Shown here: one piece after another, positions 24,726 through 33,630 of the stretch
Layout: the number at the start of each line of letters is the position of its first letter
Position numbering within the stretch: the stretch's first letter is position 1
Origin: Alteromonadaceae bacterium
GTDB taxonomy: Bacteria > Pseudomonadota > Gammaproteobacteria > Enterobacterales > Alteromonadaceae
Length of the DNA: 39,138 bases
Direction of reading: 5' to 3'
NCBI GenBank assembly: GCA_027013165.1
Contig: JALUXV010000482.1
Coordinates: 1 to 39,138 of the forward strand
Made by a program: the position numbers and the translations under genes
The notes under the pieces: model-generated
The model's database searches: none
What the model was told of the DNA's origin: nothing
The model's input: only the letters and a program-made list of their open reading frames with translations

Positions 24726-26681
24726 ATGAAGGGATTTCTCATGGTTGCGGGATGCCTATTGTCGTTAGGTATTGTAATTTTTAACAAAGTACAAGCTGTT
24801 GAAAATTCGGGAGTCGAGCCCGCTGCGATATTTTCCGACCACATGGTATTACAGCGCGACAAGGCGATTAATATTTGGGGTACTGGTGCGCCAGGTCAAA
24901 CCGTAGAGGCGTTGCTTGTTTTGAGTGATGATTACACGGTAACTTCTTCGGCAACGGTAAATCTCGAGGGTTTTTGGCTACTTAGTTTGCCTCCTCAAAG
25001 CGCCGGTGGACCCTACAAACTTAATATACGCTCTGGCAATCAAACCCACACTTACAGCGATGTATTGATTGGTGATGTTTGGTTAGCATCTGGCCAATCA
25101 AACATGGAGTGGAAGCTTCATCAACAGGTGGACAATTGGGAAAATGAAGTTGCCGATAGCAACTATCCCAATATTAGATTCTTTGACATAGATAATCACT
25201 TTTCTGCAACGGAACAATCTCAGATCAAGTCGTCAAATGGTTGGGTTAAAGCGCATCCTAATGATTCTGGTAGCTTCTCGGCAGTCGCTTGGTTTTTTGC
25301 AAAATCACTTCACCTCGAAAAAGATATTCCAGTAGCGGTTATCGACAGTACATGGGGCGGTACGCCTGCACAAGCTTGGACATCATTACCGGTATTGTCA
25401 CAGCAAGAACACTATAAGGATATGGCAATCGACCTAATGGAAAACCCACAAGTATGGGAGTCTGAGTTTGCGGCGAATGAAGCATTAGTTGTGGAAAAGT
25501 ACCAGCTAATTTCATCAACCAGCGGATACGCTGATGGTGCTGTGCTCTCAGTTGACTATGACGACAGCCAGTGGGAGGCACGCACAGTGCCCAATCAGCA
25601 AGATGAGCCTTTTACTGATGTGGCTTGGCTAAGAAAAATCGTAACTTTTGAAAGTGCTCCTCACATGGCTACTTTGCATCTCGGTAGGTTGACACAACTA
25701 GGGCGAGTTTTTGTTAACGGTCAGCAGATTTACGAGCAGTATTGGACGGATCAAAATGACCAAATCGAAATTCCCAGTGGATTACTCACGCAAGGTGAAA
25801 ATGTTATTGCTGTGCGACTCATAAATGATTGGGATAACAAAGCCTACTTGGGTAAAGAAAATGACGTTTTCTTAATGGCAGACCAACAACGAATAAGTTT
25901 GGTAGGTAGCTGGAAATATTCAAATAATGTAGAGCCTCCAATACCCGCAGTAAAACGTTACAACGAGAGCCCTGGTGTGTTGTTTAATGCAATGATAAAC
26001 CCGTTAACTCAATATCCTGTTAAAGGAGTGATTTGGTATCAAGGAGAGTCTAACGTAGGAGAATACCCGTGGTATTCAGAGTTATTTAAATCGATGATTC
26101 TCGACTGGCGTCAGCAGTGGAATGATTCAGATTTACCCTTTCTATTTGTTCAACTCGCTAGCTTTCTGCATCCATCTGAGGTTCCTGAGGAAAGTGCTTG
26201 GGCAAGTCTTCGAGATGCACAAACTTCTGCACTAGCGTTACAAAATACCGGAATGGCAGTGGCTTTGGACATTGGCGATGCTGATGACATCCATCCTAGA
26301 AACAAACAAGCGGTAGGCCATCGTTTGTACTTAGCTGCAAAACACGTGGCTTATGGCGAAAGTGTGGTGTTCTCGGGGCCCAGAATTTCTCATGTGGTCA
26401 AGTATACTGACAAGGGAAGAGTTGGTTTGAGGGTATATTTTTCCCACAGTGAAGGTTTACGAGCTATGCATGCAGATAACTTGCTAGGTTTTGCCGTCGC
26501 AGGTGAGGACGCTCATTATGTTAACGCGAAAGCAGACATTCTCGAAGACTCGGTTTTTGTTTACGCAGAGCAGGTTTTGGCACCTACTCGGGTGCGATAT
26601 GGTTGGGCAAACAACAGCAACGGGAATTTGTACAATGGGGCAGCGCTTCCGGCGGTGCCATTTGAGGAATCACTCGATTAA
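24726..26681 (+). CDS. Sialate O-acetylesterase-like SGNH hydrolase
   Basis: A 651-residue exported carbohydrate esterase. The ATG at 24726 has TTAGGAG 5 bases upstream, better than the TTG at 24711. A signal peptide (MKGFLMVAGCLLSLGIVIF, ending VQA) precedes IFSDHMVLQRDKAINIWGTG, the family's opening block. The catalytic serine is in LASGQSNMEW; the second block IWYQGESN and the Asp-x-x-His block GDADDIHPRNKQAVGHRL complete the SGNH set. An internal beta-sandwich insertion with a galactose-binding-like pattern (VNGQQIYEQYW, GENVIAVRLIND) lies around residues 270-390. The family removes acetyl groups from sialic acid or from plant and algal xylans; in a marine bacterium without neighbouring sialic-acid genes a polysaccharide substrate is as likely. 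VAGC resembles a lipobox but sits too early. Confidence 0.88.
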   Translation: MKGFLMVAGCLLSLGIVIFNKVQAVENSGVEPAAIFSDHMVLQRDKAINIWGTGAPGQTVEALLVLSDDYTVTSSATVNLEGFWLLSLPPQSAGGPYKLNIRSGNQTHTYSDVLIGDVWLASGQSNMEWKLHQQVDNWENEVADSNYPNIRFFDIDNHFSATEQSQIKSSNGWVKAHPNDSGSFSAVAWFFAKSLHLEKDIPVAVIDSTWGGTPAQAWTSLPVLSQQEHYKDMAIDLMENPQVWESEFAANEALVVEKYQLISSTSGYADGAVLSVDYDDSQWEARTVPNQQDEPFTDVAWLRKIVTFESAPHMATLHLGRLTQLGRVFVNGQQIYEQYWTDQNDQIEIPSGLLTQGENVIAVRLINDWDNKAYLGKENDVFLMADQQRISLVGSWKYSNNVEPPIPAVKRYNESPGVLFNAMINPLTQYPVKGVIWYQGESNVGEYPWYSELFKSMILDWRQQWNDSDLPFLFVQLASFLHPSEVPEESAWASLRDAQTSALALQNTGMAVALDIGDADDIHPRNKQAVGHRLYLAAKHVAYGESVVFSGPRISHVVKYTDKGRVGLRVYFSHSEGLRAMHADNLLGFAVAGEDAHYVNAKADILEDSVFVYAEQVLAPTRVRYGWANNSNGNLYNGAALPAVPFEESLD

Positions 26682-26718
26682 TAAGTCGCAGTAACTCAAT
26701 ATTCGCTGAAAGAAATTA

Positions 26719-26761
26719 GAGCTGTTGGCCTTGACTGAAAAATCAGCAAGGTTAACAGCTC
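26719..26761. terminator. Strong stem-loop between the esterase gene and gpsA
   Basis: A near-perfect hairpin of about 19 bp: GAGCTGTT pairs with AACAGCTC, two G-U pairs, CCTTG with CAAGG, a bulged A, CTGA with TCAG, and an AAAA loop. It lies between converging genes. On the minus strand it is followed by TAATTTCTTTC, so it most likely ends the gpsA transcript and may work both ways. Confidence 0.65.
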
Positions 26762-26767
26762 CTGCTA

Positions 26768-27778
26768 TTACGCTTCGCTTTTAAGGTCTCGGCCTAATAG
26801 TGCAAGTGCTGCTTCTTTTGCTGACTTACCCTGATACAGTACAGCGAAAATCTGTTCACAAATGGGCATTTCTACGCCGACTTTTTTAGACAGAATGTGA
26901 ACCTCTTCGGTATTGCGGTAGCCTTCTACCACCTGACCAATCTCTTCCATTGCTTGATTAACAGACTTACCTTCTCCAAGAGCTAGACCAAATCTTCTGT
27001 TGCGTGATTGATTGTCTGTACAGGTGAGTACTAAATCCCCCAATCCTGCCATGCCCATAAAGGTTTCAGGCTGAGCACCAAGTTTAACGCCGAGGCGACT
27101 GAGCTCTGCTAATCCTCGTGTAATTAAAGCCGTTCGAGCGTTGGCTCCAAATCCAAGGCCATCAGCTAGCCCGGCACCGATAGCAATCACATTTTTAACC
27201 GCTCCACCTAGTTGAACACCGGTAAAGTCTGGGTTCTTGTACACCCTAAAAGACTTAGCACAATGTAACTTAGCGGCAAATTCGTCGGCAAATGTCTCGT
27301 CAGAAGACGACAGTGAAATCGCCGTAGGAAGTCCAGCAACCATTTCTTTGGCAAAGGTAGGCCCAGAAAGTACCGCAAGTGAAAACTGTGTCCCTAGAAT
27401 ATCTTCAGCCACATCGCGAAGTAATCGACCTGTTTTGGGCTCTAAGCCTTTTGTTGCCCAAATGACTCTATGCTCACTAGTCAACATGGGCTTAATTGTT
27501 TTGAGCAATGCCGCAAAGGCATGACTGGGCACAACCACTAGGATGTCGCGGCTTGCAGCGACTATTTTGGCTAAATCTGACTCAACATTTAACGAATCAG
27601 GAAATGTAGCACCTGGCAGGTATCGCGCGTTTTGTCTTGATTCGGCCAATGCTGCTATGTGCTTTTGGTCTCGCCCCCAAAGTAAAGTGGGGTTGCCATT
27701 TCGGGCTAGACAAAAAGCAAGGGCGGTGCCATACGACCCCGCCCCTAACACTGAAACCGATGTCGGATTCACATTCAC
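26768..27778 (-). CDS. gpsA: Glycerol-3-phosphate dehydrogenase [NAD(P)+]
   Basis: Reduces dihydroxyacetone phosphate to glycerol-3-phosphate for phospholipid synthesis. The 336 residues have the NAD(P) motif [19 protein letters not shown], the substrate-binding [14 protein letters not shown], the catalytic lysine in [19 protein letters not shown] (two blocks [11 protein letters not shown] and [14 protein letters not shown]) and [10 protein letters not shown]. Length fits E. coli GpsA (339). It lies 5 bases after secB, the same secB-gpsA order as in E. coli. Confidence 0.97.
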   Translation of the reverse strand: MNVNPTSVSVLGAGSYGTALAFCLARNGNPTLLWGRDQKHIAALAESRQNARYLPGATFPDSLNVESDLAKIVAASRDILVVVPSHAFAALLKTIKPMLTSEHRVIWATKGLEPKTGRLLRDVAEDILGTQFSLAVLSGPTFAKEMVAGLPTAISLSSSDETFADEFAAKLHCAKSFRVYKNPDFTGVQLGGAVKNVIAIGAGLADGLGFGANARTALITRGLAELSRLGVKLGAQPETFMGMAGLGDLVLTCTDNQSRNRRFGLALGEGKSVNQAMEEIGQVVEGYRNTEEVHILSKKVGVEMPICEQIFAVLYQGKSAKEAALALLGRDLKSEA

Positions 27779-27783
27779 GTTAA

Positions 27784-28290
27784 TTACGCATCCATTTTTG
27801 GCGCTTGTTCGCCTTGTGCTTCTTGTGCACGTTTTTGAACGTATGCCGCAAAGATAGCGTCAAAATTAACCGGCGCTAAGTTCAGTGGCGGGAAAGTACC
27901 ACGATTTACTAAGTTAGAAATAGCTTCACGTGCGTAAGGGAACAGCATGTTTGGACAGAAAGAGCCTAGTGTGTGGGCTTTGTTCTGATCTGGCATGTCG
28001 CCAATGGCAAAAATACCTGCTTGTTGAACTTCGCATAAGAACGCAGTTTCTTCGCCAAGCATTGCTGTTACTGTTACTGAAAGTACAACTTCAAATACAT
28101 TTTCATCGAGTTTGTTCGTGCTAGTATCGATGTCTAGTTTGATTTCAGGCTTCCACTCTTTTGTGAAGATCGCTGGTGCATTTGGCGACTCAAAAGAAAT
28201 GTCCTTGGTGTAAATTCGCTGAATGTTAAATTGAGGCGCCTGTGCTGGTTGTGCAGCTTCGCCTGCGTTAGTCTGATTTTCGTCAGCCAT
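27784..28290 (-). CDS. secB: Protein-export chaperone SecB
   Basis: Tetrameric chaperone that keeps precursors unfolded and hands them to SecA. Signature blocks are [19 protein letters not shown] and [31 protein letters not shown] (shown in part: [31 protein letters not shown]). 168 residues compares with 155 in E. coli; the extra length is in the A/Q-rich N-terminus and a C-terminal tail. It is followed 5 bases later by gpsA and preceded by grxC, the conserved order. Confidence 0.97.
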   Translation of the reverse strand: MADENQTNAGEAAQPAQAPQFNIQRIYTKDISFESPNAPAIFTKEWKPEIKLDIDTSTNKLDENVFEVVLSVTVTAMLGEETAFLCEVQQAGIFAIGDMPDQNKAHTLGSFCPNMLFPYAREAISNLVNRGTFPPLNLAPVNFDAIFAAYVQKRAQEAQGEQAPKMDA

Positions 28291-28338
28291 GATATTTCCT
28301 GTTAATTTTCGTTATAAATGGTGAACTGGTTCTTACTG

Positions 28339-28605
28339 TTATAGGCCGAGTAACGGATTGAGTTTTTGTTGTGACTCTAATGCCATCATGTCGTCGCAAC
28401 CACCGATGTGTTGATCGTTAATGAATATCTGAGGGACAGTCCAGCCCCCATTAGCTCGCTCGATCATTTCGTCCCGCAGCTCGGGCTGAAGGTCAATGGG
28501 GTATTCTTTAAATTCAATACCTTTTTGCGTTAACAGTGCTTTTGCACGATGGCAGTACGGGCAATGCCCTTTTGTATAAAGTTCAACTTTGCTCAAAATC
28601 GTCAC
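28339..28605 (-). CDS. grxC: Glutaredoxin 3
   Basis: An 88-residue dithiol glutaredoxin with active site CPYC in KGHCPYCHRAKALL, the glutathione-binding WTVPQIFIND with cis-proline, and GGCDDMMAL. Reduces disulfides and glutathionylated proteins using glutathione. It sits between the rhodanese gene (3-base gap) and secB, as in E. coli. Confidence 0.95.
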   Translation of the reverse strand: MTILSKVELYTKGHCPYCHRAKALLTQKGIEFKEYPIDLQPELRDEMIERANGGWTVPQIFINDQHIGGCDDMMALESQQKLNPLLGL

Positions 28606-28608
28606 CTA

Positions 28609-29034
28609 TTATTTTGATACGGGAAGGCTTGCACTTGTCCAAGCATTCATACCGCCATCTAGTACGCTAACGTTACTAAAGCCCGCCGTTGAAAGCGCGC
28701 TAGCCGTGCTTCGCGCTTGGTTGCCCATTGCGCATACAACAATAATGGGTTTATCTTTAGCGTTTTCAAGCTTCTTGAAATTTTTCTCTCTGACTTCTTC
28801 TGGCTTAAGTTGACGAGCGTTAAGAATATGCCCAGCTTTGAAGTCTTTCGCAGCACGAATATCTAATACTACCGCGTCGTTTTTATTCATAAGCATGGTG
28901 GCATCGTGCGTGTTGAGTGCTTTAACCGATGAGGTTAGCGTGCTGATATAGCTGTATATCAACATGGCGACTAGTGCTAACCAAATGCCGGCAAGTATCA
29001 TGTTATTTCCGGCAAATTCGATGAGCTGATCCAT
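28609..29034 (-). CDS. yibN: Membrane-anchored rhodanese-like protein (YibN type)
   Basis: A 141-residue protein with one N-terminal membrane segment (about residues 10-30, NMILAGIWLALVAMLIYSYI) and a single cytoplasmic rhodanese domain. VVLDIRAAKDFKAGHILNA is the CH2A-type block; the active-site loop is VVCAMGNQARSTASAL with cysteine at its head. Substrate is unknown, sulfur transfer is the family role. It is the first gene of the yibN-grxC-secB-gpsA run and diverges from envC across 241 bases. gpmI, which lies between yibN and envC in E. coli, is absent here. Confidence 0.92.
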   Translation of the reverse strand: MDQLIEFAGNNMILAGIWLALVAMLIYSYISTLTSSVKALNTHDATMLMNKNDAVVLDIRAAKDFKAGHILNARQLKPEEVREKNFKKLENAKDKPIIVVCAMGNQARSTASALSTAGFSNVSVLDGGMNAWTSASLPVSK

Positions 29035-29275
29035 TACTTCATACCTTGTTTAATGACCACAAAAAGAGAGCAAAGTATATAGAAAACTGACAGATAAACC
29101 AGTCTCCTGTGGTGGGACTTTTTTAAGTACAGTTAAACCATCACTAGATGATTGATCTAACTTAAAAATTAGACTGGGATTTGGGGGTGTGGTCGGATAG
29201 ACTGGAGTTCTAAACACCCATGCCTATTTGGCACATCCTAGTATATTTGAGCAAAAATAATGTGTTCAGTAAGTT

Positions 29276-30445
29276 ATGTTAGCTAGCCTTAGATTTATAT
29301 ATTTCAGTGGTATGCTCCTGCTGGCAGGTGTTCTAACTTCTGCTAACTATGCCTTTGCTCAGCAAAATGACGGTGCACAAGAAGCTGCACAGTTAGAAGC
29401 ATTACAAGCTGAGCTTAGAGAACGCCAGCGGATGTTATCTGAAAATCAGACAACCGCCAAAGATGTGGAAGAGGTGTTGGCGCAGTCAGAACGTGAAATC
29501 GGTCAGGTAGCCCGCGCGCTCGCAGAAACACGGTCTCAGCTAGCAAATAACCGCCAAGAGCAAGCTGATCTAGAAGCTGAGCAAAAAGCATTAGCAGAAG
29601 CTATCATTCAGCAACAATCTCTCTTATCTAATCAACTCAAAAGTGCCTTTATGGCGGGGCACTACGACTATGCAAAAATGATTTTTTATCAGCGAGAAGC
29701 ACGTAGCTTTGAGCGTATGCTTACTTATTATCAATATATGTCAGGGGCTAGGCAATCGGCGATTGATGAATTTAAAGGTACGGTAGATGCGCTAAAAGCG
29801 GTTAGCGTCGCGCTAGTGCAAAAAGCACTAGAGCTGGAAAAGCTAGAACAAGAGCAAGGTAAGCAACAAGCCAATTTACTTGCTCGTCAGCAAGACAGAA
29901 GGCAAACCCTAATAAAACTCAATGCACTTATTGCTACTGACGCACAGCGCATTGAACGCTTAAAAGCGGGTGAACAAGCGTTGCTAGCAGCGATAGAGGC
30001 TGCGCGAAGGGCCGCTGAGCGGGCGGCTCAACAAGCAGTCATTACTCTCAATGGGTTGGAACAGCTCAAGGGGCAACTACAGCCTCCTGTTGATGGTAGA
30101 GTAAGAAATCTATTTGGTAACCGAAGACAAGGACAAGTACGCTGGAAAGGCGTTATTATCGATGGTTCAGAAGGCGATGCGGTTAGAACCATAGCACCTG
30201 GAAAAGTGCTTTACGCTGACTGGTTAAGAGGATTTGGCTTGGTTGCTATTGTTGATCACGGTGAAGGGTATATGTCTGTTTATGGCCACAACCAAGCGCT
30301 ACTCAAACAAGCGGGTGATGATGTTCGTCAAGGCGAGAGTATCGCTTTGGTTGGTCAAAGTGGTGGGCAAAGTTCACCTAACTTGTACTTTGAGATTCGT
30401 CACAAGGGCAAAGCGCTAAACCCACGGTCTTGGCTTTCACAATAA
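29276..30445 (+). CDS. envC: Murein hydrolase activator EnvC
   Basis: A 389-residue periplasmic protein. A signal peptide ends near residue 28 (NYAFA-QQ). Two long coiled-coil stretches follow (about 32-115 and 165-255, e.g. LEALQAELRERQRMLSEN, KALELEKLEQEQGKQQ), then a C-terminal LytM domain (about 275-389). That domain is degenerate: the zinc motifs HxxxD and HxH are replaced (GVIIDGSEGD and NLYFEIRH), as in E. coli EnvC, which activates the amidases AmiA and AmiB at the septum rather than cutting peptidoglycan itself. It precedes the YibQ-type deacetylase as in E. coli. The ATG has no strong ribosome site. Confidence 0.94.
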   Translation: MLASLRFIYFSGMLLLAGVLTSANYAFAQQNDGAQEAAQLEALQAELRERQRMLSENQTTAKDVEEVLAQSEREIGQVARALAETRSQLANNRQEQADLEAEQKALAEAIIQQQSLLSNQLKSAFMAGHYDYAKMIFYQREARSFERMLTYYQYMSGARQSAIDEFKGTVDALKAVSVALVQKALELEKLEQEQGKQQANLLARQQDRRQTLIKLNALIATDAQRIERLKAGEQALLAAIEAARRAAERAAQQAVITLNGLEQLKGQLQPPVDGRVRNLFGNRRQGQVRWKGVIIDGSEGDAVRTIAPGKVLYADWLRGFGLVAIVDHGEGYMSVYGHNQALLKQAGDDVRQGESIALVGQSGGQSSPNLYFEIRHKGKALNPRSWLSQ

Positions 30446-30652
30446 AGCTATTGACGACCATAGGCGTACATGCCTGGCCATTGGATTCCGATTTTGTATT
30501 CACTTTTTGTGCTTCCTTTTTTGCCATAGCTTGGTATGCTTCTATGAAGCGGTAGTAAGCCGCATATGTGCGCTCGGATATAAAAAACAAGAGTCTAGAA
30601 CTTCAGTGGAAAGCTGATAATGGGCTGCTTGATAAAACATCGGAATTCAATA

Positions 30653-31474
30653 ATGCGAATGCGTATGCTCACTCGACTGGGTGTGCTACTCATGCTTGTT
30701 TTGCATTTAGTTGCTGTACAAGCTGCGACAAACCATTCTTCATATGATGCTTCTGCGTTAGAGGCAAGCCCCCGTGTCGTTATTATCTTGGACGACCTTG
30801 TATACCGGCAATCTGACCTCAAAGCACTTACGCTTCCTTCAGAAATTACGTTTGCCATACTCCCAGACACTCCGCTGGGGTTTGATATCGCTCATATGGC
30901 GCACCAGCAAGGACGTGACGTGATGTTGCATATGCCGATGCAAGCCTCTGGTGGTAAGCGAATGGGGCCTTTAGGGCTCACCACAGACATGTACCCTGCG
31001 GCTATCACGCATAATATACGACAAGCCATGAGAACCGTGCCTTATGCGGTAGGCGTGAACAATCATATGGGCAGTGCGTTTACCACTAATGCAGATACCA
31101 TGCTCGCTTTTATGCAAGAGGTTAAACGGCAAGGGTTATTTTTTGTAGATAGTCGTACAAGTGTGGCGTCAAAAGGCCAGCAAATGGCAAATTACCTTGG
31201 CGTACCTAATGCGCGTAGGCAGGTCTTTTTAGACAATGACACATCAGAAGCAGCCATGCTAAAGCAGTTCGACATGATGAAGCGCATTGCAAAAAAACAA
31301 GGTTTTGTAGTTGTTATCGGTCACCCCTATCCTGAAACTGTCGAATTTCTGTCTCGGCATTTACCAGAACTCATTAATGATGGCTTCACTTTGTCTGCGG
31401 TAGATGCGGCACTGAACTTCCCTTCCTCCAATAATGAGCAAGGCGCTAGTGCGATTAACATAGCTCCTCGTTAA
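30653..31474 (+). CDS. yibQ: Divergent polysaccharide deacetylase family protein (YibQ)
   Basis: About 273 residues, exported. The frame is open to an ATG at 30620 with GGAAAG upstream, but starting at 30653 (MRMRMLTRLGVLLMLVLHLVAVQA) gives a clean signal peptide, so the start is a choice between the two. Family blocks: RVVIILDDLVYRQSDLKAL, ITFAILPDTPLG, DVMLHMPMQA, VGVNNHMGSAFT, FFVDSRTS and VVIGHPYPETVEFL. These keep the His/Asp pattern of the divergent polysaccharide deacetylase group (DUF610), whose activity is unproven. It follows envC, as in E. coli. A peptidase gene that often lies between them in other bacteria is absent; 30446-30652 holds no convincing gene. Confidence 0.9.
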   Translation: MRMRMLTRLGVLLMLVLHLVAVQAATNHSSYDASALEASPRVVIILDDLVYRQSDLKALTLPSEITFAILPDTPLGFDIAHMAHQQGRDVMLHMPMQASGGKRMGPLGLTTDMYPAAITHNIRQAMRTVPYAVGVNNHMGSAFTTNADTMLAFMQEVKRQGLFFVDSRTSVASKGQQMANYLGVPNARRQVFLDNDTSEAAMLKQFDMMKRIAKKQGFVVVIGHPYPETVEFLSRHLPELINDGFTLSAVDAALNFPSSNNEQGASAINIAPR

Positions 31475-31574
31475 CCTTTGTGGTCAAACAGTTCTTTGAA
31501 TATCAATACGTTGCATTTTTCATCAATAAATAAGTAAAAAATAGTGAAGTCAAAAATTTCATTATCGGCAACTT

Positions 31575-31589
31575 TGTTATATTATAACG
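31575..31589. promoter_or_regulatory. Zur-box-like palindrome
   Basis: TGTTATATTATAACG contains a perfect 13-bp dyad GTTATA-T-TATAAC and matches the core of the enterobacterial Zur consensus TGTTATAwTATAACA; the outer flanks do not match. It lies 39 bases upstream of the merC-like start, in promoter position. Zur binding is inference from the match. Confidence 0.6.
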
Positions 31590-31628
31590 TCGCTGTAAAT
31601 GTAGCGAATTGGTAATAGTGACGTAGCA

Positions 31629-32057
31629 ATGAAACAATCGAACGAAAATTTGACCAAACTGGATAAATTAGGCATTTGGATTTCAAGCCTTTGCGCTTTG
31701 CATTGCCTTGCTTTGCCAGTGATCGTTTCTCTGCTGCCATTAGTGGGTTCTAGCTTTTTTGCTCAGGCGTGGTTCGAACGCGCTATTCTTACTGGTTCAA
31801 TCATCATAGGTGCGGTTGCACTTATCTCTGGCGCAGCTCGCTATCACGGCCGGTATTATCCTCTAGCACTTCTTGTTGCCGGTGGTGTTATATACTGGAA
31901 TAAAGGTTTCTTTGGTGAAGAGATCGAACCGTTAGCTGTGACTCTTGGCGCAGCACTCATCGTTGCTGGGCACTGGATTAATATGCGTTTGTGTCGTCAG
32001 TGTCGTTGTTGTAAAGACACCGTTTTTTCATCTCACATTGCCACCGAAGCTAAGTAA
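31629..32057 (+). CDS. MerC-domain inner-membrane protein
   Basis: A 142-residue membrane protein with four hydrophobic segments. The first carries SSLCALHCLALPVIV with the Cys-x-x-His-Cys motif of MerC transporters, which in mercury operons bind and move Hg(II). No other mer gene is nearby. The C-terminus has a cysteine cluster LCRQCRCCKD, a likely metal-binding site. The palindrome just upstream matches a Zur core, so zinc (or another divalent metal) handling under zinc starvation is a reasonable inference. Its end overlaps the tail of the converging ugpQ-like gene by 8 bases. Confidence 0.85.
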   Translation: MKQSNENLTKLDKLGIWISSLCALHCLALPVIVSLLPLVGSSFFAQAWFERAILTGSIIIGAVALISGAARYHGRYYPLALLVAGGVIYWNKGFFGEEIEPLAVTLGAALIVAGHWINMRLCRQCRCCKDTVFSSHIATEAK

Positions 32058-32739
32058 TAGTCTTAATAGCCAAGCTGGGTTTATTGGTGAATATGCCGTC
32101 AGCTCCCCAGCTTTTTAGCATTTTCATATCCTCTGGTTCGTCTACCGTGTACACAAGCACTATAAAGCCCGCTGAATGAGCTTCTTCGATAAAGGCTTCA
32201 GACACTATATCTAGGGCAACATGAATATTTCTGGCATTTAAGCCCTTTGCGTCAAGTGTGACATCCAAACTGTAAGTAGCGGTAAGTGCACCAAGGCAAA
32301 CTTCTGGCCAATGGCGCTTAATCTCTTTTAGCCAATGGTGATTGAACGAAGATACAATCACTTTATCTAGAGAAATATCACTTTTCCATATATCTGCCTT
32401 AACGGCTTCTACCCAAGTTTTAGCATCGTGAAGATACTTCACTTCAATATTGCACCAAACCGTCTTGGGAGTAATTGAGAAAACTTCACTTAGCACGGGG
32501 ATCTGGTTGTGGTTTCCAGCGTTTAACTCTCGGAGCAATTGCAGCGGGGTATCTAAAAGTTTACCGTGTCCATTGGTGGTGCGCGCTAAGTGCCTATCGT
32601 GAAACACCACGATTCCTTCAGAGTGCTGATAGGTGTCAAATTCGATACCGTGAGCGCCTTGAGTGAATGCAAGCTCAAAAGCCTCTAGGGTGTTTTCTGG
32701 TGCGTCAGCGCTTGCACCTCGATGTGCGAATACTAACAT
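32050..32739 (-). CDS. ugpQ: Glycerophosphodiester phosphodiesterase (UgpQ-like)
   Basis: A 229-residue cytoplasmic GDPD-family enzyme that hydrolyses glycerophosphodiesters to glycerol-3-phosphate and an alcohol. It opens with VFAHRGASADAPENTLEAF, then IEFDTYQHSEGIVVFHDRHLART, giving the HR...E.D...HD catalytic set; IEVKYL and WGADGIFTNKP complete the TIM barrel. No signal peptide, as for UgpQ and unlike periplasmic GlpQ. It follows the EamA transporter by 6 bases and psd is one gene further up, so a small phospholipid-related operon is likely. Confidence 0.93.
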   Translation of the reverse strand: MLVFAHRGASADAPENTLEAFELAFTQGAHGIEFDTYQHSEGIVVFHDRHLARTTNGHGKLLDTPLQLLRELNAGNHNQIPVLSEVFSITPKTVWCNIEVKYLHDAKTWVEAVKADIWKSDISLDKVIVSSFNHHWLKEIKRHWPEVCLGALTATYSLDVTLDAKGLNARNIHVALDIVSEAFIEEAHSAGFIVLVYTVDEPEDMKMLKSWGADGIFTNKPSLAIKTIT

Positions 32740-32745
32740 GAGGGA

Positions 32746-33624
32746 TTATTCCTCTTCTGCGCGCCCGTGTAACTTTTGTGCGTTGATTGTTTCATAAATA
32801 GATGCAGAAGTGATCAACACACCACCAATCAATGCACTCCAACTCGGATTTTCATCGAGAATAATAATGGCAAGAATAACCCCGTAAAAGGGTTGCATGC
32901 AGGCAATAAGCGAAAAGGTTTTGGCTCGCAAGTGTCGAAGTGATGCTGCAACTAATGCATGTGGAAGAGCTGTGAATACCGTGCCCAATAAAAGCAGCAG
33001 CAACCATGCTTTAGAGGGGGCAGAGCCTATATCTTCACTAATAAAAGGCACTAATACCACTGCAACGATAAGTGTTTGCCACCCCATGGCTTTCGCGCCA
33101 CTGTAGTGTGAAAAGTGCTTGCGATGAAGAATGTTTCGCAATGCATACAAAAACGCTGATGCGATGCCAATCAATACACCAAGGGTTACGTCATTTTCTA
33201 GAGACGTTTCGGGCACAATGAAATACACCCCTAAAATCACTATCAATGCGGAAACTATGTCTTGCCATACTAAGGTGATTTTTTCAAAGAAGGGCTCAAT
33301 CAGTACAGTGATAACAGGAAAGGTGAACAGCGCTATCATGCCCACTGACACTCCAGCATATTGCATCGCAGCAAAATAAGACACCCAGTGCACAGCCATT
33401 AAAATTCCAAGGCCGGCGGCGATAGCGTAATCTTTCGTAGAGCTAAGCTTGAGGCTGCCGCGACTCAGTAAAATAAATGAAAACAAAATCATGCACGCGA
33501 AAATCGAGCGCATGAGGGTAATATCTAGCGCATTCAACGGTACCAAACGGGAGAACAAGCCAGTACCTCCCAGTAGAACAACCGTAAAATGCAGCGATAT
33601 TAGGCTGCGTTTAACTGGATCCAT
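32746..33624 (-). CDS. EamA/DMT-family transporter
   Basis: A 292-residue membrane protein with about ten hydrophobic segments in two halves (EamA repeats). Examples are LLGGTGLFSRLVPL near the start, YAGVSVGMIALFTFPVITVLIEPFF, and YGVILAIIILDENPSWSALIGGVLI toward the end (the last in part). DMT carriers export amino acids or other small metabolites; the substrate cannot be predicted. It lies 6 bases after psd and 6 before the phosphodiesterase gene. Confidence 0.9.
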   Translation of the reverse strand: MDPVKRSLISLHFTVVLLGGTGLFSRLVPLNALDITLMRSIFACMILFSFILLSRGSLKLSSTKDYAIAAGLGILMAVHWVSYFAAMQYAGVSVGMIALFTFPVITVLIEPFFEKITLVWQDIVSALIVILGVYFIVPETSLENDVTLGVLIGIASAFLYALRNILHRKHFSHYSGAKAMGWQTLIVAVVLVPFISEDIGSAPSKAWLLLLLLGTVFTALPHALVAASLRHLRAKTFSLIACMQPFYGVILAIIILDENPSWSALIGGVLITSASIYETINAQKLHGRAEEE

Positions 33625-33630
33625 TAACGA

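Noticed and set aside
24726..24755. Lipobox VAGC in the esterase signal peptide
   Set aside because: The cysteine is at residue 10 with most of the hydrophobic core after it, so a standard Sec signal peptide ending VQA is more likely.
30106..30445. EnvC C-terminal M23 domain as an active peptidase
   Set aside because: The zinc ligands are replaced (no HxxxD, and LYFE in place of HLHFE), so it is called an amidase activator and not an enzyme, in contrast with the M23 domain at 6487-6871.
30378..30590. A 70-residue minus-strand frame overlapping the end of envC
   Set aside because: About a third of it is antisense to envC, there is no ribosome site and no recognisable domain. Kept out, although the part in 30446-30590 is not otherwise explained.
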